DNA from: Parabacteroides sp.
GTDB taxonomy: Bacteria; Bacteroidota; Bacteroidia; Bacteroidales; Tannerellaceae
Reading direction: 5' to 3'
DNA length: 64,000 nt
NCBI GenBank assembly: GCA_017937385.1
Contig: JAGBDR010000083.1
Coordinates: 62,001 to 126,000 of the forward strand
Part shown: positions 26,221-34,366 of the stretch, piece by piece
Layout: the number at the start of each line of letters is the position of its first letter
Position numbering within the stretch: the stretch's first letter is position 1
Program-made: the position numbers and the translations under genes
Notes under the pieces: model-generated
Database searches by the model: none
Seen by the model: the letters and a program-made list of their open reading frames with translations, nothing else
What the model was told of the DNA's origin: nothing

Positions 26221-27120
26221 ATGGAAGATAAAAAATCGCTTGTTGGGGCTTGGGTGGAGGCGGCACGTCCCAAGACGTTGCCTGCCTCTGTCAGTCCGGT
26301 TTTGTTGGGGTGTTCATTGGCTTATTATGACGGAATGTTCGATATTGCTCCGGCGGTATTGTGTTTTCTTGTGGCTCTTTTTGCCCAGATAGCCAGTAAC
26401 TTCGCGAATGATTATTTTGATTTTAAGAAGGGAGCTGACCGGGAAGACCGGTTAGGACCGGAACGGGCGGTTGCACAGGGTTGGATCACCCCGAAAGCGA
26501 TGCTGGCCGGCACGTTTGTTACGTTAGGACTGGCTTGCCTGTTCGGTTTGTTGTTGATCTTTTTTGCAGACTGGCGGTTGATAGGAGTAGGGGTGGCGAT
26601 CGCCGTATGTGTGCTGGTTTATTCTGCCGGCCCTTTCCCATTGGCTTATAACGGGTTGGGGGATGTTTGTGTGTTGTTGTTCTATGGCGTTATACCGGTT
26701 TGTTTTACCTATTATATACAGACCTTAAACTTCTCTTTGCTGTCTTTTTTATTGTCTGTGGCTTTGGGGCTTTTGTCTGTGAATATTTTGGTTGTCAATA
26801 ATTACCGGGATTATGAACAGGATAAGGCAGCCCGCAAGCGGACGACAGTCGTGTTGTTTGGCCGTCGCTTCGGCCGGGTGTTATATGTCTTGGATGAATG
26901 TCTGGCATTTCTTCTGGTTTTTCCGCTTCTTTTGGAGGCTCCTTGGTGGATTCTGTTTTTATTCGGAATCCTGTTTGCTCTTTGCTTCTATACGACACGG
27001 GAATTGTTTATGCTGGAAGGACGAGCGTTGAACCGAACATTGGGACATACGGCACGCAATGTATTTCTTTTTGCGGGAGTTCTTTCTCTTTTGTTTATAT
27101 ATATAGGGGCCGGGTTGTAG
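26221..27120 (+). CDS. menA: 1,4-dihydroxy-2-naphthoate polyprenyltransferase
   Basis: An integral membrane UbiA-family prenyltransferase of 299 residues that attaches the polyprenyl tail to dihydroxynaphthoate in menaquinone synthesis. Both Asp-rich prenyl-diphosphate motifs are present: NFANDYFDFKKGADREDR near residue 60 and NNYRDYEQDKAARKRT near residue 195. About eight to nine membrane helices are visible. WVEAARPKTLPASVSPVLLG is the usual MenA opening. The start at 26221 is preferred over 26206 because of the promoter position. A terminator follows at 27153. Confidence 0.93.
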   Translation: MEDKKSLVGAWVEAARPKTLPASVSPVLLGCSLAYYDGMFDIAPAVLCFLVALFAQIASNFANDYFDFKKGADREDRLGPERAVAQGWITPKAMLAGTFVTLGLACLFGLLLIFFADWRLIGVGVAIAVCVLVYSAGPFPLAYNGLGDVCVLLFYGVIPVCFTYYIQTLNFSLLSFLLSVALGLLSVNILVVNNYRDYEQDKAARKRTTVVLFGRRFGRVLYVLDECLAFLLVFPLLLEAPWWILFLFGILFALCFYTTRELFMLEGRALNRTLGHTARNVFLFAGVLSLLFIYIGAGL

Positions 27121-27152
27121 TCTGTTGGGTTGTCCGGTATTATTTAACAAAA

Positions 27153-27209
27153 CATCCCAAAACAATTCCGTGTTTGATATGAGGACGGGACTGTTTTGGG
27201 ATATTTTTT
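27153..27209. terminator. Terminator between menA and the DJ-1 family gene
   Basis: An 11-bp stem, ATCCCAAAACA (27153-27163) with its complement at 27192-27202, followed by ATTTTTT. It fits termination of menA and may also serve the convergent gene. Confidence 0.75.
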
Positions 27210-27227
27210 ATAGGGGAAGTCTTTTTC

Positions 27228-27773
27228 TTACAGAAGCAATCCTGCGGCAACCTCTTCTGCAACCGCGTCGTTTTTGATCGCGGATACCAAAGCGAGGCCG
27301 AAGTTCATGACCAATCCGGGTCCTTTTCCGGTTATTACGTTGTCGGAAACTTCAACAGCTTCACCTGTGACGTTCGCACCGATCAGTTTCGGCTCAAATC
27401 CCGGATAGCAAGTCGCGTTACGGCCCTTTAACAAGCCGAGTCCGCCCAATACCATAGGAGCAGCGCAGATTGCAGCTACGATACGACCTTCACGGTATTG
27501 TTGTAACAAGGCTTCTTTGACAGCTTCCGAATCGTTCAGGTTTGATGCGCCTGGCATACCTCCGGGGAGAATGAGGGCATCCGCATCGTTTAACGGGGCA
27601 TTATCCAATGTCGTATCGGCTGTGACCGGAACATGATGTGCGCCCATGACTACCGGATCGGTTGTGATGGAAACGGTTGTAACTTCGATTCCACCACGAC
27701 GCAGGATATCGACTGTACCTAAGGCTTCCATCTCTTCGAAGCCGTTTGCTAAGAATACAATTGCTTTCTTCAT
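27228..27773 (-). CDS. DJ-1/PfpI family protein (YajL-like)
   Basis: A 181-residue single-domain protein of the DJ-1/ThiJ family. The conserved Glu is in ANGFEEMEA near residue 14, and the nucleophilic Cys in VAAICAAPMVLGGLGLL near residue 105; the pattern GAPxLIG is replaced by AAPMVLG, as in YajL/DJ-1 rather than proteases. Family members act as chaperone or glyoxalase/deglycase-type stress proteins; the exact activity is debated. It follows the TonB gene by 13 bp and is probably the last gene of that operon. Confidence 0.9.
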   Translation of the reverse strand: MKKAIVFLANGFEEMEALGTVDILRRGGIEVTTVSITTDPVVMGAHHVPVTADTTLDNAPLNDADALILPGGMPGASNLNDSEAVKEALLQQYREGRIVAAICAAPMVLGGLGLLKGRNATCYPGFEPKLIGANVTGEAVEVSDNVITGKGPGLVMNFGLALVSAIKNDAVAEEVAAGLLL

Positions 27774-27786
27774 AATTCAAACACGT

Positions 27787-28641
27787 TTATTTAAGTTTAT
27801 ACAGATAGGTGATCGTACCACTTTGGTTGTTCGCCCCGCTGATGCTGTTGAATTTGGCACGTTTGGCCGCATCCAGAGCACTTTTGCGCATGGAACCATT
27901 GTCGATGTTGGTACCTTTGCCTATTTCTGCAAATATAACATTCCCTTTCGGATCTACCGTAATGTTGATTACGATTCGTCCTTCTTCCTGGATCGTGTAG
28001 GCCGGACGGGGAAGCCCTCCTGCGCCGATTGAACGTCCGTTCAGGTTGAACGAACCGTAGCCTCCTACACCTTCATTGGCTCCATGGTCGGAATTACCGA
28101 ACGGGCTACCCTGGTTACCGGTTCCGGATTCGGCATCACCCTGGTTGTTTCCGGCTTGATTACCTATTCCGAATGCTCCTGCCACACGGTTGCTGATGGC
28201 CTGTTCTTTTTTACGACGCTCTTCGGCAAGACGTTTTTTCTCGGCTTCTTCCTTACGGATCCGTTCTTTTTCCGCTTCTTCTTTCCGTCTCTTTTCCTCT
28301 TCTTTCTTGCGCTGTTCTTCTTTCTCCTTTTTTTTCTTTGCCTCCTCGATAGCAACACTTTCCTCTATATCTTGTGTTACCAGCTCTTCTTTGGGTGCTT
28401 CGACCTTCGGCTTGGGCACGGGAGGGGGAGGAGTGGTTGTCTCCTGAGGAAGTTCCTGTCCGGTATATTTAGGCTCGAAAGTTCCTGCCGCCGCATTGAC
28501 ATTTCCAAAGTTCACCAGAATACCGCCATCTTCATCGGGAACAACCGTCTTTAAGACCGTAAATCCCAAAATCAGCAAAATGAACAGGTGGAAAGCCACC
28601 GAACCCGCTATACCGTATATGTCATCTTTATCTAACTTCAT
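27787..28641 (-). CDS. TonB family energy transducer
   Basis: A 284-residue TonB-type protein: an N-terminal membrane helix (about residues 13-33), a Pro/Lys-rich spanner (TTPPPPVPKPKVEAPKEE), a long Glu/Lys/Arg coiled coil (about residues 95-150), a Gly/Asn-rich linker, and a C-terminal domain with the TonB signature (GRIVINITVDPKGNVIFAEIGKGT). With the ExbB and ExbD genes just upstream it should transmit proton-motive force to outer-membrane transporters, including SusC-type channels. The spacer before it consists of an AT-rich repeat. Confidence 0.92.
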   Translation of the reverse strand: MKLDKDDIYGIAGSVAFHLFILLILGFTVLKTVVPDEDGGILVNFGNVNAAAGTFEPKYTGQELPQETTTPPPPVPKPKVEAPKEELVTQDIEESVAIEEAKKKKEKEEQRKKEEEKRRKEEAEKERIRKEEAEKKRLAEERRKKEQAISNRVAGAFGIGNQAGNNQGDAESGTGNQGSPFGNSDHGANEGVGGYGSFNLNGRSIGAGGLPRPAYTIQEEGRIVINITVDPKGNVIFAEIGKGTNIDNGSMRKSALDAAKRAKFNSISGANNQSGTITYLYKLK

Positions 28642-28644
28642 GTT

Positions 28645-28698
28645 TTATAATTTATAATTTATGGTTTATGATTTATCATCGACGTATAAATCATGAAC
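28645..28698. repeat. ATAAATC-type repeat between ExbD and TonB genes
   Basis: Tandem TTTATAATTTATAATTTATG units, then a partly inverted set (ATAAATCATGAACCATGAATC). It fills most of the spacer between 28641 and 28711. Confidence 0.7.
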
Positions 28699-28710
28699 CA
28701 TGAATCTCAA

Positions 28711-29121
28711 CTATTTCTGTGCTCGTGTGGCAAGCACCATCTTAAACTTATTCTGGTTTGCGATATTCAGAATACGCACGATTTCCTTATAAGGGACCGT
28801 TTCGTCTGCATACAAGGCTACAAACATTTCCGGTTCTTTTGCATAACTGTCTTGCAGGAACGGTGTGATCTCTTCGAATGACACCTGTTTTTCCCGCTGG
28901 TTGCCGAAAGCAATGTAGTAATTCAGATTTGCATCGATCGTAACACGTGTAAGCGGCTTGGCTGCTGTTTGTTTTTGTGCTTGCGGAAGTGTCACCTTGA
29001 TGGCATTTGGAATCACAACTGTGGAGGTAACCATGAAGAAAATCAGCAATAGGAATATGACATCTGTCATAGAAGCCATGCTGAAACTTTCGTTTACTTT
29101 TGTTCTTCGTTTTAAAGCCAT
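28711..29121 (-). CDS. ExbD/TolR family biopolymer transport protein
   Basis: A 136-residue protein with a short cytoplasmic N-terminus, one membrane helix containing the essential Asp (SMASMTDVIFLLLIFFMVTSTVV, Asp at about residue 20), and a periplasmic domain. It forms the proton channel with the ExbB-type protein encoded upstream and energises the TonB protein encoded downstream. The order ExbB-ExbD-TonB on one strand supports an operon. The 90-bp spacer to the ExbB gene is filled by a TTGTCAATTG-type element. Confidence 0.93.
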   Translation of the reverse strand: MALKRRTKVNESFSMASMTDVIFLLLIFFMVTSTVVIPNAIKVTLPQAQKQTAAKPLTRVTIDANLNYYIAFGNQREKQVSFEEITPFLQDSYAKEPEMFVALYADETVPYKEIVRILNIANQNKFKMVLATRAQK

Positions 29122-29128
29122 ATTTATT

Positions 29129-29211
29129 CAATTGACAATTGATAATTGACAATGGATAATTAAGAAAGCGACAAACGAATTGTCAATTGTCCATTGTCAA
29201 TTGTCAATTAA
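29129..29211. repeat. MITE-like TTGTCAATTG element between ExbB and ExbD genes
   Basis: Left arm 29129-29163 and right arm 29178-29211 are inverted relative to each other, with only 14 bp between. The right arm runs up to the stop codon of the ExbB gene (29212). Confidence 0.85.
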
Positions 29212-29922
29212 TTAGTTTGCCGGTTCGTTCAATAAGTCCATAAATTCCATGGTGCGGGCTTCCATCTTGTTCACCACGTTGTCTACCTGCGAAACCAGAT
29301 AGTTGTAAGCAAACAAGGTGATGATACCGACTACCAGACCGCCTACCGTTGTTACCAATGCTTCATAGATACCTCCGGACAACAGAGATACGTCTACGTT
29401 TGTCCCTGCATTTGCCATATCGAAGAAAGCACGTACCATACCGGTCACTGTACCTAAGAATCCCAACATGGGAGCTCCGGCGGCTGTCGTGGCAATCAGC
29501 GGAAATCCTTTTTCCAGTTTGGCAATCTCCAGGTTACCCACATTCTCGATGGCAACCAGCACGTCGTTCATCGGACGTCCCAAGCGGGTGATCCCTTTCT
29601 CGATCATACGGGCGGAAGGGGTGTTGGTGCTCCGGCACAGGTTCAGGGCCGAGTCGACTTTTCCTTCATGGATGTAATCTTTGATGCGGTTCATGAATGT
29701 TTCATCTTCTTTGCCTGCACGACGGATGACCATCAGACGCTGGATAAATATATAACAAGCCATCAGCGATAGTAACAATAAGACAACCATAATCCACCCG
29801 CCTTTAAAAGCCAGGTCAATTACATTGATTTCAGCCTCCGTAGGCGCTGTTATCGCCGTGAGGTCCGGCATTTGTTCTGCTGTTTGTGCTCCTACTGCCT
29901 GTAGGGAAAGTAAAATGCTCAT
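29212..29922 (-). CDS. MotA/TolQ/ExbB family proton channel protein
   Basis: A 236-residue protein with three membrane helices: one near residues 38-60 (GGWIMVVLLLLSLMACYIFI) and two in the C-terminal half (TTAAGAPMLGFLGTVTGMVRAFF; YEALVTTVGGLVVGIITLFAYN), the standard ExbB pattern. A short N-terminal segment may act as signal sequence. It partners ExbD as a proton-driven motor. pdxJ lies upstream on the same strand (28-bp spacer with an ATAAATC-type repeat), a linkage often seen in this order. Confidence 0.92.
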   Translation of the reverse strand: MSILLSLQAVGAQTAEQMPDLTAITAPTEAEINVIDLAFKGGWIMVVLLLLSLMACYIFIQRLMVIRRAGKEDETFMNRIKDYIHEGKVDSALNLCRSTNTPSARMIEKGITRLGRPMNDVLVAIENVGNLEIAKLEKGFPLIATTAAGAPMLGFLGTVTGMVRAFFDMANAGTNVDVSLLSGGIYEALVTTVGGLVVGIITLFAYNYLVSQVDNVVNKMEARTMEFMDLLNEPAN

Positions 29923-29929
29923 AATTGAT

Positions 29930-29956
29930 TTATGATTTATGATTTATAATTTATAA
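29930..29956. repeat. ATAAATC-type repeat between pdxJ and ExbB genes
   Basis: Three tandem TTTATGATTTATGATTTATA-like units in the 28-bp spacer, overlapping the last codons of pdxJ. Confidence 0.65.
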
Positions 29957-30664
29957 AAGGCATTCTTTGTATAATCTGATTGTTTCTTTCAGACCGTAAT
30001 AAAGGGCATCGCTGATCAAAGCATGACCGATGGAAACTTCATCCAGTCCTGGAATGTTTTGATGAAAATAGGCCAGGTTTTCCAGGCTAAGGTCGTGACC
30101 GGCATTTACGCCTAATCCCAAATTCTTGGCAAGTCCGGCGGCGGCGATGAAAGGCGCAATCGCTTCTTCGCGGTTCGAGGAATAGCCGGTCGCATAAGGT
30201 TCCGTGTATAACTCAATACGGTCAGTTCCAGTTTTGGCTGCCAGCTCGATGTTTTTAAGATCTGTTCCGACAAATATGGAAGTACGGATACCGTGTGAAG
30301 TAAAAGTATCGACCAGTTCGCTCAACTGATCGAAATGATTTTTCACCTCCCAGCCGGCATTTGACGTGATGGCATCAGGAGCGTCCGGAACCAGTGTCAC
30401 CTGCGTTGGCTTCACTTTCAGAACCAAATCTATAAACTTCTCGCAAGGATACCCTTCTATGTTAAACTCTGTTTTTATTTCCGGTTTCAGGGTATAGACA
30501 TCGCTGTACCGGATGTGGCGTTCGTCCGGTCGGGGATGAACGGTAATCCCTTGTGCACCGAAAGCTTCACAATCTAATGCCACTTTTAATACGTTGGGTA
30601 CATTGCCACCGCGTGCGTTGCGAATGGTTGCGACCTTGTTAATGTTTACACTTAAATTTGTCAT
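29951..30664 (-). CDS. pdxJ: Pyridoxine 5'-phosphate synthase
   Basis: A 237-residue TIM-barrel enzyme that condenses 1-deoxyxylulose 5-phosphate with 3-amino-2-oxopropyl phosphate, the last ring-forming step of the DXP-dependent vitamin B6 route. Signature segments are [18 protein letters not shown] at the N-terminus, [29 protein letters not shown] and [15 protein letters not shown]. Length and the start are typical. It shares an overlapping divergent promoter with the CBS-nadK pair and heads the ExbB-ExbD-TonB cluster. Confidence 0.95.
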   Translation of the reverse strand: MTNLSVNINKVATIRNARGGNVPNVLKVALDCEAFGAQGITVHPRPDERHIRYSDVYTLKPEIKTEFNIEGYPCEKFIDLVLKVKPTQVTLVPDAPDAITSNAGWEVKNHFDQLSELVDTFTSHGIRTSIFVGTDLKNIELAAKTGTDRIELYTEPYATGYSSNREEAIAPFIAAAGLAKNLGLGVNAGHDLSLENLAYFHQNIPGLDEVSIGHALISDALYYGLKETIRLYKECLL

Positions 30665-30693
30665 CGTATATCGTTATATCTTTTTTCTTTCAT

Positions 30694-30711
30694 TACTTTT
30701 GCACAAAAGTA
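30694..30711. promoter_or_regulatory. Overlapping divergent -7 boxes (pdxJ / CBS-nadK)
   Basis: TACTTTTGCACAAAAGTA contains a plus-strand -7 box (30694-30701) and a minus-strand -7 box (30704-30711) only 2 bp apart. Sigma factor binding to both at once seems impossible, so the two directions should compete. Confidence 0.65.
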
Positions 30712-30749
30712 TCGGCAAAATTAGCAGTATTTAGGGAATATACAGAAGA

Positions 30750-31409
30750 ATGTTGGTGAAAGATTTCATAACGAAGGAACTTCCGGTGTTAAAAAAATTT
30801 GACACGGGAGAATATGCATTGGCTTTGATGGATGATTTTAAGTTAAAGCATTTACCATTGTTAAACGAGAACATATATCGCTGCCTGGTTTCCGAAAAAG
30901 ATTTGTTGACAATGCCGGATCCGGCTGCGGTTATCGGAGATTCGATGCTGTTCTCGCCTGGTGTTCATGAAAATACTCATGTTTATGAGGCGTTGGCATT
31001 GGTTTCCCGTTATCAGTTGAGTCTTCTTCCGGTCGTGAGTGATGAGGGAGAATATCGGGGTGCCGTTACACGTGATAGGCTAATTGATGTTTTGTCTGAA
31101 CTCTGCAATGCCGATACGTCCGGAAGTGTTTTTGTGCTGGAAGTGATGCCGCAAGATTATTCACTGACGGATATCGCCCGTTTGACCGAAGCAAATCATG
31201 CGCATATCCAGAGTTTGCTTTCCTATACGGATAAGACAACCGGGCGGCTGCATCTGATCATCAAAATCGATCTGGAGGATGTTTCTCCTGTGATCCGGAG
31301 TTTTGAGCGTTTCAATTATACAGTCCTCTATTATTTCATGGAAAAGGGAATGGTGGATGATCTGTTGCAACAACGAATGGAAGAATTACTTCGTTATATG
31401 AGTATATAG
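30750..31409 (+). CDS. CBS domain protein
   Basis: A 219-residue soluble protein: two tandem CBS motifs over about residues 1-125 (AVIGDSMLFSPGVHENTHVYEALALV for the second) and a C-terminal part that resembles an ACT-like domain (about residues 130-215). CBS pairs bind adenine nucleotides and often regulate an attached or partner enzyme. nadK begins 27 bp downstream on the same strand, so a link with NAD(P) or adenylate sensing is possible but unproven. The gene diverges from pdxJ. Confidence 0.85.
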   Translation: MLVKDFITKELPVLKKFDTGEYALALMDDFKLKHLPLLNENIYRCLVSEKDLLTMPDPAAVIGDSMLFSPGVHENTHVYEALALVSRYQLSLLPVVSDEGEYRGAVTRDRLIDVLSELCNADTSGSVFVLEVMPQDYSLTDIARLTEANHAHIQSLLSYTDKTTGRLHLIIKIDLEDVSPVIRSFERFNYTVLYYFMEKGMVDDLLQQRMEELLRYMSI

Positions 31410-31436
31410 GAATTTGAAAATTAAATAAAAAGAGGA

Positions 31437-32318
31437 ATGAAGAAAGTTGGGATTTTCGGAAGTGAATATCAGGCAGACAAACTGCTTGTGATTAAGCGTT
31501 TATTTGAAAAACTGGCCTCTTTGGAAGCTGAAGTTTTTGTGGATCGCGACTTTTATTTCTTTCTTACGGATACATTGAATTTTGAACCGCAGGTCTCAGG
31601 TATTCTGACGAACGATGAGTTTGATCTGGATGTGGCGTTGAGTTTGGGAGGGGATGGGACATTCTTGCGTACGGCCGCACGTGTAAACAAGCAGGATATT
31701 CCTATTTTAGGTATTAATACCGGTCGTCTCGGTTTTTTGGCGGATGTGGCGAGCAATGATATAGAAGATGCGTTGGACGAATTGTTTAAAAACTATTATA
31801 AGACGGAGGAACGTACTTTATTGCGCCTTTATACAGAAGACTCAGTGTTTCACGGCTATAATTATGCCTTGAATGAGATTGCGATCCTGAAACGGGATAC
31901 CTCTTCCATGATTACGATCCATACGGAGCTTGACGGAGAATATCTGACCTCTTACCAGGCAGACGGCTTGGTCATTTCTACTCCGACAGGTTCTACGGCT
32001 TATTCGATGAGTGTGAACGGACCGATTATTATTCCGCAAAGCAAGAACTTGGTGTTGAGTCCGGTTGCACCACATTCGTTGAATGTTCGTCCGCTGGTGA
32101 TTCCGGATTCCTTTACGATCACGTTAGGGGTGGAAAGCCGGAACAAATATTTCCTGATTGCCCTTGATGGGCGTTCCGAAATATTTCCGACCGGTATACA
32201 ACTGCGGGTGAGTAAAGCCGATTATACGACCAGGGTGATAAAACGATACAATCATACATTTTATCAGACACTTCGCGAGAAGCTCATGTGGGGAGCCGAT
32301 ACTAGGGTGAAATTGTAG
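31437..32318 (+). CDS. nadK: NAD kinase
   Basis: A 293-residue ATP-NAD kinase that makes NADP. The GGDGT motif is in LSLGGDGTFLRTAARV near residue 75, followed by GINTGRLGFLADV, and the NE motif in YALNEIAILKRD near residue 147; SYQADGLVISTPTGSTAYSMS is also diagnostic. It is the second gene after the CBS protein and is followed by a 388-bp stretch containing a likely small RNA. Start and length are normal. Confidence 0.96.
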   Translation: MKKVGIFGSEYQADKLLVIKRLFEKLASLEAEVFVDRDFYFFLTDTLNFEPQVSGILTNDEFDLDVALSLGGDGTFLRTAARVNKQDIPILGINTGRLGFLADVASNDIEDALDELFKNYYKTEERTLLRLYTEDSVFHGYNYALNEIAILKRDTSSMITIHTELDGEYLTSYQADGLVISTPTGSTAYSMSVNGPIIIPQSKNLVLSPVAPHSLNVRPLVIPDSFTITLGVESRNKYFLIALDGRSEIFPTGIQLRVSKADYTTRVIKRYNHTFYQTLREKLMWGADTRVKL

Positions 32319-32441
32319 CAAGATTCGTTTTTGAGGAATAAATATGTATGCAAAAGTATGTTTTATAACATGGTTTTGTTAAACATGGTTAAGTAAATGA
32401 ATTTTCCAAGTAAAAATATATGCTACATAACATAAAGTCCA

Positions 32442-32449
32442 TATATTTG
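32442..32449 (+). promoter_or_regulatory. TAnnTTTG box before the small RNA
   Basis: TATATTTG on the plus strand, with an A/T-rich upstream flank. The expected transcript start is near 32456. Confidence 0.55.
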
Positions 32450-32454
32450 CATCG

Positions 32455-32522
32455 TGTTTTTCATGGTATTAGATTTAAGGTTAACAATGAAGATTGGCTG
32501 TCCGTGAGGATAGCCTTTTTTT
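32455..32522 (+). ncRNA. Putative small RNA with intrinsic terminator
   Basis: An about 68-nt unit bounded by a good -7 box (32442-32449) and an 8-bp hairpin, GGCTGTCC-GTGA-GGATAGCC (32496-32515, one G-U pair), followed by seven T. The part before the hairpin, including CATGGTATTAGATTTAAGG, has no open frame of note. I recall very similar leader-like sequences recurring in Bacteroides genomes, but that is memory and not a search. It could be a stand-alone RNA or a short attenuated leader with no gene after it on this strand. Confidence 0.5.
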
Positions 32523-32670
32523 ATAATATAAATCCCCAAATGGATTTGCTACTGATCCGTTTTGTCATTTAGAATGGCTAATTTACATGTATTCCGTACT
32601 AATTTGCTATTGAATCTTTCGATTTTCTATTGTTTCGTGATTTTGTACATGAAAAGGGGAAAGATATGAA

Positions 32671-32702
32671 AAAAGAGGAAAACCTTTCGATTTTCCTCTT
32701 TT
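32671..32702 (-). terminator. Terminator after tRNA-Gly(TCC)
   Basis: A perfect 12-bp stem (AAAAGAGGAAAA, 32671-32682, with 32691-32702) with an 8-nt loop, directly after the tRNA 3' end. Confidence 0.75.
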
Positions 32703-32706
32703 CTAG

Positions 32707-32779
32707 AGCGGAAGACGGGGCTCAAACCCGCGACCCTCAGCTTGGAAGGCTAATGCTCTATCAACTGAGCTACTTCCGC
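32707..32779 (-). tRNA. tRNA-Gly (anticodon TCC)
   Basis: The minus strand folds as a 73-nt cloverleaf: acceptor GCGGAAG/CTTCCGC, D arm GCTC-GAGC, anticodon loop CTTCCAA (TCC), T loop TTTGAGC. No CCA is encoded. It follows tRNA-Tyr in what looks like one transcript. Confidence 0.95.
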
Positions 32780-32796
32780 AATTTATTTAATTTGCT

Positions 32797-32830
32797 AATT
32801 GTCAATTGTCCATTCTCAATTGTCAATTAA
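32797..32830. repeat. Single TTGTCAATTG-type arm between two tRNA genes
   Basis: AATTGTCAATTG-CCATTCTC-type units fill most of the 55-bp spacer between tRNA-Tyr and tRNA-Gly. Confidence 0.8.
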
Positions 32831-32834
32831 CCAG

Positions 32835-32917
32835 TGGGCAGTGATGGATTCGAACCACCGAAGGCGAAAGCCAGCTGAGTTACAGTCAGCCCCATTTGGC
32901 CACTCTGGTAACTGCCC
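32835..32917 (-). tRNA. tRNA-Tyr (anticodon GTA)
   Basis: An 83-nt class II tRNA on the minus strand: acceptor GGGCAGT/ACTGCCC, anticodon loop CTGTAAC (GTA), a long variable arm (CTGGCTTTCGCCTTCG region), T loop TTCGAATC and discriminator A. A TACCTTTG box lies at 32939-32946. Confidence 0.95.
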
Positions 32918-32938
32918 CCGTTATTCTCAATTGCACTG

Positions 32939-32946
32939 CAAAGGTA
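32939..32946 (-). promoter_or_regulatory. TAnnTTTG box for tRNA-Tyr and tRNA-Gly
   Basis: TACCTTTG on the minus strand, 22 bp before the tRNA-Tyr 5' end. Confidence 0.6.
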
Positions 32947-32972
32947 CGACTATTTTTGAAATCTGCAAGCGT

Positions 32973-33455
32973 TTAGGCAGAAAAATTTATCATTTTAAGT
33001 GCCGTTATTGCCGCTTCATCGCCTTTGTTGCCATACTTGCCACCTGCACGGTCTTCAGATTGCTGCATGGTATCTGTCGTTAACAATCCAAAAATGAATG
33101 GAATATCGTACATTAGGTTCAGTTCCGTGATGCCCTGCGTAACGCCTGAACATACATAATCGAAATGCGGCGTATCGCCTCTCACGACGCAACCCAAAAC
33201 GATAACTGCATCCACTTCTTTGGTTTCAGCCATTCTTTTTGCGCCAAAAGTTAGTTCAAAACTACCCGGCACTCGTTTTACAAATATGTTTTCGGCTTTG
33301 ACGCCATGTTTTTCCAATGTGTTGCAGGCTCCTTCCAATAACTTTTCTGTGATCTGTTTGTTCCACTCTGCGACAACGATTCCGATAGTCATCTCCGATC
33401 CGTCGGGAACGCTGTTGAAATCGTATTCCGATAAATTTTGATAAGCTGTTGCCAT
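32973..33455 (-). CDS. ribH: 6,7-dimethyl-8-ribityllumazine synthase
   Basis: A 160-residue enzyme of riboflavin synthesis that joins the pyrimidinedione intermediate to dihydroxybutanone phosphate; it forms pentamers or capsids. Signature segments: [52 protein letters not shown] (with the catalytic His) and [31 protein letters not shown]. Length is normal. It follows the TPR gene on the same strand after an 80-bp spacer with a hairpin, so it may be partly separately expressed. Confidence 0.96.
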   Translation of the reverse strand: MATAYQNLSEYDFNSVPDGSEMTIGIVVAEWNKQITEKLLEGACNTLEKHGVKAENIFVKRVPGSFELTFGAKRMAETKEVDAVIVLGCVVRGDTPHFDYVCSGVTQGITELNLMYDIPFIFGLLTTDTMQQSEDRAGGKYGNKGDEAAITALKMINFSA

Positions 33456-33469
33456 GTTCTTCTTCTTAA

Positions 33470-33508
33470 AATAAGAGGATGCCTTGTTTGACGAGACATC
33501 CTCTTATT
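33470..33508. terminator. Hairpin between TPR protein and ribH genes
   Basis: A perfect 12-bp stem AATAAGAGGATG (33470-33481) with 33497-33508 and a 15-nt loop. On the minus strand a TTTTAAG run follows. Likely a terminator or partial terminator for the TPR gene. Confidence 0.65.
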
Positions 33509-33535
33509 ATGATTATGTAATTTAATGTATAGACA

Positions 33536-34228
33536 TTATTTGTTCAATGCGGAAGCACGGGTGATATATTTGTCGATATCCGCAGCTTCCATCGAATTGA
33601 AATATTTCTCTTTGATTGTTGTGTATGCTTTCACGGCATTGTCATATTGTTTCAGGTTTTCGTAAGCGATACCGGCTTTCTTCAAATAAGTCGGGCTGAT
33701 CACTTCGTTGTTTGCTTGTTTAGCCGCTTTTTCGAAATAGCTGATACCTTCTTTTACATTACCCATATTTACATAACAGTCACCGATCAAGCCTGTGATA
33801 GCCGGAGAGATCATCTCATCGCTTCCGCTGAAAGATTTCAACGCTTTCAATGCTTTCTCGTTTTCACCCATCTTGAAATAACAGATACCGGCGTAAGCCT
33901 TTGCCAAGTTTCCGGACGATGTGCTTCCGTATTGGTCGATGATCGCTTCGAATCCTTCATAATCCGCACCGTTTCCGTTCAACGCCAGGTTGAAAGAGTC
34001 TTTGGCAAAATATTGTTCGCCTTTGAACATAGCGGCTGCGGCTTTTTTCTCCTGCGGAATCAAATATCCGTGCTGGAAACCCAAAACAGCTCCAACAACG
34101 AGAGCAAGTGCTATAATACCATAAATGATTTTCTTTGAATTGTTCTCAATGAACTGTTCCGATTTCGAAACAATTTCTTCAACTTCGACCTCTAACTCCT
34201 TGTTGGTGTCTTTTTCCTTAGTAGCCAT
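33536..34228 (-). CDS. Membrane-anchored tetratricopeptide repeat protein
   Basis: A 230-residue protein with a cytoplasmic acidic N-terminus, one membrane helix near residues 33-53 (KKIIYGIIALALVVGAVLGFQ) and a helical C-terminal part with about three TPR-like units (AKAYAGICYFKMGENEKALKALKSF; GLIGDCYVNMGNVKEGISYFEKAA; ...). The layout resembles YfgM, a helper of the secretion and periplasmic chaperone network. It diverges from recF. A minus-strand box TACTTTTG at 34290-34297 precedes it. Confidence 0.88.
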   Translation of the reverse strand: MATKEKDTNKELEVEVEEIVSKSEQFIENNSKKIIYGIIALALVVGAVLGFQHGYLIPQEKKAAAAMFKGEQYFAKDSFNLALNGNGADYEGFEAIIDQYGSTSSGNLAKAYAGICYFKMGENEKALKALKSFSGSDEMISPAITGLIGDCYVNMGNVKEGISYFEKAAKQANNEVISPTYLKKAGIAYENLKQYDNAVKAYTTIKEKYFNSMEAADIDKYITRASALNK

Positions 34229-34289
34229 AATGTTTTTATAGTTGTTATTATTTTATCATTGTTTTTTATGCCTGTGGCAATTCAAGTCG

Positions 34290-34347
34290 CAAAAGTAGTT
34301 TTTTTTACTGAGAAAATCTATACTTAGAAGTATATTTTTTAATTTTG
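34290..34347. promoter_or_regulatory. Divergent -7 boxes for the TPR gene and recF
   Basis: TACTTTTG on the minus strand (34290-34297) faces the TPR gene; TAATTTTG on the plus strand (34340-34347) lies 20 bp before the recF ATG at 34367. Confidence 0.55.
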
Positions 34348-34366
34348 TGCGACTAATATAGTGCGG

